From an uncultured Collinsella sp. (lineage in GTDB: Bacteria > Actinomycetota > Coriobacteriia > Coriobacteriales > Coriobacteriaceae): a DNA stretch of 26,234 bases. Position 1 is the first letter of the stretch. Every line of letters starts with the position of its first letter. The stretch lies in NCBI GenBank assembly GCA_900549345.1, contig UROC01000021.1, positions 1-26,234 of the forward strand. Reading direction: 5' to 3'. A program made the position numbers and the translations under genes. The notes beneath the pieces were generated by a model. The model ran no database searches, was not told the origin of the DNA, and saw only the letters and a list, made by a program, of their open reading frames with translations. Positions 22,360 to 26,234 of the stretch are shown here, one piece after another.

Positions 22360-23808
22360 ATGGCAGAATCTCGTGCGGAGCGTAGGGCTCGTCGTGCTTT
22401 GATGGAGGCGACTGAGGAGTCGAAGGAGGAGAAATCTTCTACGAAATCCAAGTCTTCTAAAGCTGCAAAAAGCAAATCGACTAAGAGCAGGGCTAAGGCC
22501 AAGCGTTCTGACTCTCGTCGAGGCGAGGATAAGGCATCTCAGACTCGCTCCAAGCGCTCGCATAAAGATCCGGCTTCGTCTGCGCGTAAGGCTGTGGACC
22601 CCAAGTCTCCCTGTTCGATCATGAAAGCTTGCGGTGGGTGCACGGCGCTCAATCGTCCTTATAAGAAGCAGCTCGCCGCCAAGCAGGCTGCTATGGAGGA
22701 GCTTTTTGCTTCGCTTTGTGAGCGTGAAGGCATTGCTGTAGATCCTATTCGTGGTATGGGTGTCACCCTGGGCGACCCGGGTAAATATCCTGCGCCGCGT
22801 GGTTTTCGTCATAAGGCTGCCACTCCGTTTGCTCCCGGCAAAGAGGGCGCTGTCCGCTGCGGCTTTTTTGAACGTGGGACACACAGAATCGTTGCTGTTC
22901 CTGAATGCCCTGTCGAGGCGCCGGGCGCTCGTCAGATTCTCAACGGCATCGCTCGCGAGGCCGAACGTCTGCATATTCCCGCCTTTAACGAAGACAAGCA
23001 TCTGGGGCTGCTTCGCTATGCCGTCGTTCGCTGCGGCTGGCGCACCGACCAGATTATGGTCACCCTCGTGACCGCTCAGCGCGACCTGCCGCATGCGCAG
23101 GAGTTCTTTGAAGCCGTCGCGGCGCTTGATCCGCATATCGTCACCGTCGCTCAGAACATCAACGGTCGCCCCGGCAATGCCATCCTGGGCGAGGAGACCC
23201 GCATCGTCTATGGCGCCGAATGCATGCGCGATCAGCTGCTCGGCTGCGAATTCGACATCTCCCCCACCGCGTTCTATCAGACTAATCCGCAGCAAACCGA
23301 GTTGCTCTACCGACTCGCCATTGACGGCATGAATTTGCAGCAGGGCGACGTACTCATGGATGCCTACTGCGGCAGCGGAACCATCGGTCTGTGCGCCGCA
23401 AAAGATGCCCAGGACAAAGGCGCCGGCATTATGCTGCTCGGTGTAGAGCGCAACCCCGCCGGCATTGCCGACGCACGTCGCAACGCCGAGCTCAACGGCC
23501 TTACCCGTAACGCGTGGTTTATGGCTGACGATGCCACTGACTACATCCTCGATGCCGCCGACAACAACGAGCGGATCGATGTCCTTTCCATCGACCCGCC
23601 GCGCGCCGGCTCCACCCCCGAGTTCCTCGAAGCCGCCTGCGCACTCAAGCCGCGCCGCATCACCTATATCAGCTGCAACCCCGTGACCCAAGAGCGCGAC
23701 CTGCACCAGCTCCTCGACGGAGGCTATCGCCTGCTCAAGATCACGCCCGTCGACATGTTCCCCCATACCGACCACACCGAAACCGTAGCGGTCCTCGAGC
23801 GCCGCTAA
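22360..23808 (+). CDS. rlmD: 23S rRNA (uracil-5-)-methyltransferase, RlmD/TrmA family (482 aa)
   Basis: This SAM-dependent enzyme makes 5-methyluridine in RNA. The iron-sulfur cysteines fit RlmD well: Cys85, Cys91, Cys94 (C-x5-C-x2-C) and Cys183 in PECPV. The SAM-binding motif is DAYCGSGTIGL, followed by DPPRAG. The catalytic nucleophile is Cys439 in ISCNPVTQERDL, and Glu474 in HTETV is the likely base. Instead of the usual TRAM domain, the first 80 or so residues are a Lys/Ser/Arg-rich disordered tail. Codons in this tail and up to about residue 100 end in T more often than in the rest of the gene. The exact target (U1939-like or another uridine) cannot be set from sequence. TGGAG precedes the ATG. 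Confidence 0.88.
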   Translation: MAESRAERRARRALMEATEESKEEKSSTKSKSSKAAKSKSTKSRAKAKRSDSRRGEDKASQTRSKRSHKDPASSARKAVDPKSPCSIMKACGGCTALNRPYKKQLAAKQAAMEELFASLCEREGIAVDPIRGMGVTLGDPGKYPAPRGFRHKAATPFAPGKEGAVRCGFFERGTHRIVAVPECPVEAPGARQILNGIAREAERLHIPAFNEDKHLGLLRYAVVRCGWRTDQIMVTLVTAQRDLPHAQEFFEAVAALDPHIVTVAQNINGRPGNAILGEETRIVYGAECMRDQLLGCEFDISPTAFYQTNPQQTELLYRLAIDGMNLQQGDVLMDAYCGSGTIGLCAAKDAQDKGAGIMLLGVERNPAGIADARRNAELNGLTRNAWFMADDATDYILDAADNNERIDVLSIDPPRAGSTPEFLEAACALKPRRITYISCNPVTQERDLHQLLDGGYRLLKITPVDMFPHTDHTETVAVLERR

Positions 23809-23818
23809 GCCGCCGGCA

Positions 23819-23856
23819 CAAGAAGGGGGCGGCCCGTCTGGACCGCCCCCTTCTTG
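23819..23856. terminator. two-way terminator between convergent genes
   Basis: CAAGAAGGGGGCGG (23819-23832) pairs perfectly with CCGCCCCCTTCTTG (23843-23856). It lies 11 bases after the RNA methyltransferase stop and 18 bases from the end of the convergent PHP gene. The flanking A/T content suits termination in both directions. Confidence 0.8.
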
Positions 23857-23873
23857 TTGCACATTGAGCCTCG

Positions 23874-24695
23874 CTACATACTCTTGCGCAGGTCGCACAC
23901 GCCTGCCGCCGCCATCTCGCGCAGCAGCGTCTCGCGGTCGCGCGTCACGATCAAATCCAGCGGGAAGTGAATCTCGTCAAGCATCTTGCGCGCGTGATCG
24001 AGTTTGCCAATGGCCATGCCAATGTGGGCATCGGTCGACACGCCAATACCCACGCCCAGCTCGGCGCAGCGCTCGGCGATCTTGCGGCATACGGCCCAAT
24101 GCTCAGTGTCGACACCGTGTTCAAGACTATGGTTGTTGATCTCGATGATCTTGTGCTTGGCCTTGGCCGCCAACAGCACCTCATCGATATCGAACGGCAC
24201 GCCCGAGCGCCCCGCATGCCCAAGCATGAACACCTTGGGGTGCTCCAGGGCATTGATGTACATCTGGGTCGTTTGGGCGAGCGTCGCGCCTTCGGCAAAC
24301 TGCGGGTTATGCACGCTTGCCACCAAATAATCCAAATTACGCGTCACCAAATCGAACAGCGAATGCTCACGACTATACGAATCGCCGGCGATATCGAGCG
24401 AAACGGGAATGTCTTCGCCAAACAAGCTGCCGTCCAGCGAAACGATATCAGCCTCGGCACCACGCAGCACCAGCACGCCGCTCCAAATGCGCGGCCAGAT
24501 ATCCTGGTTAATAAAGAATTGGAAACTGCGCAGGTCATTGGGACAAGGCGTAACCATCGAGCTTAAATGATCGGCGGAACCGAGCACCTGAAGGCCGCGC
24601 TCTGCCGCCCAATAGATATTCTCCTCGATGGTTGAGTACGCATGCGCAGAGAACATCGTATGAGTATGAATATCACAAGAAAGAAGATAGGGCAT
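23874..24695 (-). CDS. PHP-domain metal-dependent phosphoesterase (273 aa)
   Basis: The polymerase and histidinol phosphatase (PHP) fold is shown by DIHTHT (metal ligands His10 and His12), GSADH, the ligand Glu in RGAEADI, ASVHNPQ, GHAGR and STDAH near the C-terminus. It most resembles YcdX-type phosphatases rather than the polymerase-linked or histidinol-phosphatase forms; the substrate is unknown. AAGGAG precedes the ATG at 24695. A good promoter lies 38-67 bases upstream and a terminator hairpin separates it from the aminotransferase gene. It is therefore probably transcribed on its own. Confidence 0.88.
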   Translation of the reverse strand: MPYLLSCDIHTHTMFSAHAYSTIEENIYWAAERGLQVLGSADHLSSMVTPCPNDLRSFQFFINQDIWPRIWSGVLVLRGAEADIVSLDGSLFGEDIPVSLDIAGDSYSREHSLFDLVTRNLDYLVASVHNPQFAEGATLAQTTQMYINALEHPKVFMLGHAGRSGVPFDIDEVLLAAKAKHKIIEINNHSLEHGVDTEHWAVCRKIAERCAELGVGIGVSTDAHIGMAIGKLDHARKMLDEIHFPLDLIVTRDRETLLREMAAAGVCDLRKSM

Positions 24696-24732
24696 CGGGT
24701 CTCCTTGTCCAGTATGGCCGTCGCGTATATTC

Positions 24733-24762
24733 ATTGTACGCATAGCTTTCGGCAGTCGTAAA
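24733..24762 (-). promoter_or_regulatory. promoter of the PHP gene
   Basis: On the minus strand TTTACG (24762-24757) and TACAAT (24738-24733) are separated by 18 bases, with the start codon 38 bases after the -10. It lies downstream of the hairpin that follows the aminotransferase gene. Confidence 0.55.
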
Positions 24763-24795
24763 ACTGCTTCATCCCAATCACACAACGGCATAGAC

Positions 24796-24826
24796 AACGG
24801 GGTCTGGCTTAGCACCAAACCCCGTT
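24796..24826 (-). terminator. hairpin after the aminotransferase gene
   Basis: AACGGGGT and ACCCCGTT (24796-24803 and 24819-24826) plus an inner TGG/CCA pair form a strong stem, 29 bases after the aminotransferase stop. The T-tract after it on the minus strand is weak. Confidence 0.6.
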
Positions 24827-24854
24827 TCACGTAAAACATTGTAAGCAGAGCGCT

Positions 24855-26045
24855 TTACTTTCGACGATATTCGTCGGCCAGTTGCTTCCAGGCAGGCAAC
24901 GAATTGACGATGGTCTCGTAGCTCACACAGTAGCCAAGGCGGAACCAGCCCGGCATGCCAAAACTATCCGAAGGCACCGCGAGCAGTTCGTACTTCTTCG
25001 CGCGCTCGCAGAAAGCGTTCGCATCGGGCTCCAGCGCCTTCACCCACAAGTAGAATGCACCATCCGGCTCAACATAGGTGTAGCCGTACTCCGCTAGTGC
25101 ATCGGTAAGCGCGGTGCGGTTGCGCGCATAGGCCTCAACGTCACTCGGCTCATCGATGCAATCGATAATTACGCGCTGGAAGAGCGCCGGTGCGCACACG
25201 AAGCCCAGCGTACGGGCGGCACCGGCAACGGCGGGCATTAGACGAGCTGCCTGAGGATTCGTATTGGGAACCAGGATCCACCCCACGCGCTCGCCCGGCA
25301 GCGAAAGCGACTTGGAATACGAGTAGCACACCACGGTGTTCTCGTAGATCGAGGGCACCCAAGGCACCTCGGCACCGTACACGATTTCGCGGTACGGCTC
25401 ATCCGAGATGAGCATAATCGGATTCTCGGGATCGCGCTGAGCGTTGGCCTCGCGCAGAACATTGGCCAGTCGCGTCAGCGTGTCGCGTGTATATACGGCA
25501 CCAGTCGGATTGTTGGGCGAGTCGATGATGACGGCAGTCGTCTTATCGGTAATCGCCTTGAGCACGTTGTCCACGCTCAGCTGGAACGTATCTTCATCGG
25601 CGAGCGCCTCAACACACGTACAGCCGGCCTTCTCAATCCACACGCGATACTCCGGGAAGTACGGGGCGATAACAATTACCTCGTCACCCGGGTTCGTAAC
25701 GGCATTGAGCATGCAGGTGAGCGAAGCCGCGGCACCCACCGTCATAAAGACGTCCTTGCCCTCATAGCTCGTGCCAAAACGGCGGTTGAGCGACTCGGCC
25801 ACGGCGGTACGGCACTGCGGCAGACCCGGTGCAGGCGTGTATCCATGCAGCTGGTCGCTCGGCAGCTCCAAGGCCTTCTTAATGGACTCAGCCACGGCGG
25901 CAGGTGCCGGAACGCTCGGGTTACCCAGTGAGAAATCGAACACGTTTTCCGCGCCGATCTGTGCCTTGCGATCAAGGCCGTAGCTAAAGATCTCACGGAT
26001 GATGGAGCTTTCCGCACCGCGAGCGTACATAGTTTCGTTGATCAT
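24855..26045 (-). CDS. PLP-dependent class I/II aminotransferase (396 aa)
   Basis: This is a fold type I aminotransferase of the aspartate/aromatic class. Signature positions are Asn179 in SPNNPTG, Asp215 and Tyr218 in SDEPY, the PLP Lys245 in SYSKSLSLPGERVG, and the carboxylate-binding Arg in GWFRLGYC near the C-terminus. It catalyses transfer of an amino group between an amino acid and a 2-oxo acid; which amino acid cannot be read from these motifs. Length is normal. AAGGGG precedes the ATG at 26045, and a TACAAT box lies about 30 bases upstream. A long palindrome lies 60 bases further upstream. Confidence 0.94.
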   Translation of the reverse strand: MINETMYARGAESSIIREIFSYGLDRKAQIGAENVFDFSLGNPSVPAPAAVAESIKKALELPSDQLHGYTPAPGLPQCRTAVAESLNRRFGTSYEGKDVFMTVGAAASLTCMLNAVTNPGDEVIVIAPYFPEYRVWIEKAGCTCVEALADEDTFQLSVDNVLKAITDKTTAVIIDSPNNPTGAVYTRDTLTRLANVLREANAQRDPENPIMLISDEPYREIVYGAEVPWVPSIYENTVVCYSYSKSLSLPGERVGWILVPNTNPQAARLMPAVAGAARTLGFVCAPALFQRVIIDCIDEPSDVEAYARNRTALTDALAEYGYTYVEPDGAFYLWVKALEPDANAFCERAKKYELLAVPSDSFGMPGWFRLGYCVSYETIVNSLPAWKQLADEYRRK

Positions 26046-26104
26046 CTGTTCCCCTTTCACATAGGCGCTATTGTACGCTTTAGCTGAGCAAAGTGCCGCA
26101 GCAA

Positions 26105-26166
26105 TGTTGATTGGGGACAGACTTAAATGCGTGAAAACGCTCATTTAAGTCTGTCCCCAATCAACA
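26105..26166. repeat. near-perfect 62-bp palindrome with GGGGACAG core
   Basis: The 25-base arm at 26105-26129 (TGTTGATTGGGGACAG then ACTTAAATG) is exactly repeated in reverse complement at 26142-26166. The 12-base centre contains GCGT-GAAA-ACGC. The GGGGACAG core links it to the REP-like family elsewhere in the window, though the arms differ. Beyond it, to 26234, I see no gene. Confidence 0.8.
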
Positions 26167-26234
26167 TATCGCTCAAAAGAAAAGGCTCTGTTAGACCAGG
26201 ATTGACATAAATCCGATGTCACCGCGACGGGCTA

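Noticed and set aside
24696..24854. tRNA or riboswitch between the PHP and aminotransferase genes
   Set aside because: Only a terminator-like hairpin and a promoter are visible; no cloverleaf or known aptamer fits.

Overview
The window is high-GC, densely coded bacterial DNA. It suggests a gut actinobacterium of the Coriobacteriia, most like Collinsella. This is inferred from gene content and protein style (GlmS, a second EF-G-like protein, a beta-glucoside PTS with a LicT-type antiterminator, a solitary LarE), not from a database match. There is no rRNA, tRNA, phage, CRISPR or transposase gene. The coding content is chromosomal housekeeping, sugar and amino-acid metabolism, but the gaps between genes are unusually rich in palindromic repeats.

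Layout. 1-3,546: a possible gene tail, a small hypothetical protein (-), a nitroreductase-family flavoprotein (+), a membrane-anchored orphan (-), and a Fis-type regulator with a degenerate AAA+ core (-). 3,788-5,717: a YeiH-family membrane protein (-) divergent from a GntR/FCD regulator (+). 5,831-7,678: glmS (-), with an operator-like inverted repeat upstream. 7,831-8,167: a compact island of five palindromes. 8,236-9,995: a LacI-family regulator (+) and a HAD phosphatase/phosphoglucomutase (-), overlapping tail to tail by 4 nt. 10,169-11,047: larE (+). 11,326-14,887: a leftward group licT-like > PTS EIIBC > Nif3-like. 15,069-16,062: a second, decayed copy of the LacI/HAD block, in which the regulator is reduced to a remnant, with a palindromic repeat at each border. 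16,269-17,252: a secreted or anchored DNA/RNA endonuclease (+). 17,366-19,441: an EF-G-like GTPase (-). 19,752-22,022: a polar amino-acid ABC transporter, binding protein > permease > ATPase (-). 22,360-23,808: an RlmD/TrmA-family RNA methyltransferase (+). 23,874-26,045: a PHP phosphoesterase and a PLP aminotransferase (-).

How it fits together. The sugar theme recurs: LacI regulator, two HAD sugar-phosphate-type enzymes, beta-glucoside PTS and antiterminator, and GlmS. The ABC transporter is an intact coupled operon whose promoter carries two copies of the same operator-like palindrome.

The most unusual content is non-coding. (i) A structured element occurs twice, directly after the stop codons of the nitroreductase gene and larE. 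The loop sequences are conserved while the stems differ but stay complementary, so the fold looks selected. (ii) A family of REP-like palindromes carries a GGGACAG core; two of them sit at the edges of the duplicated LacI/HAD block. (iii) The LacI remnant lost exactly 117 codons between two GAGCGC hexamers.
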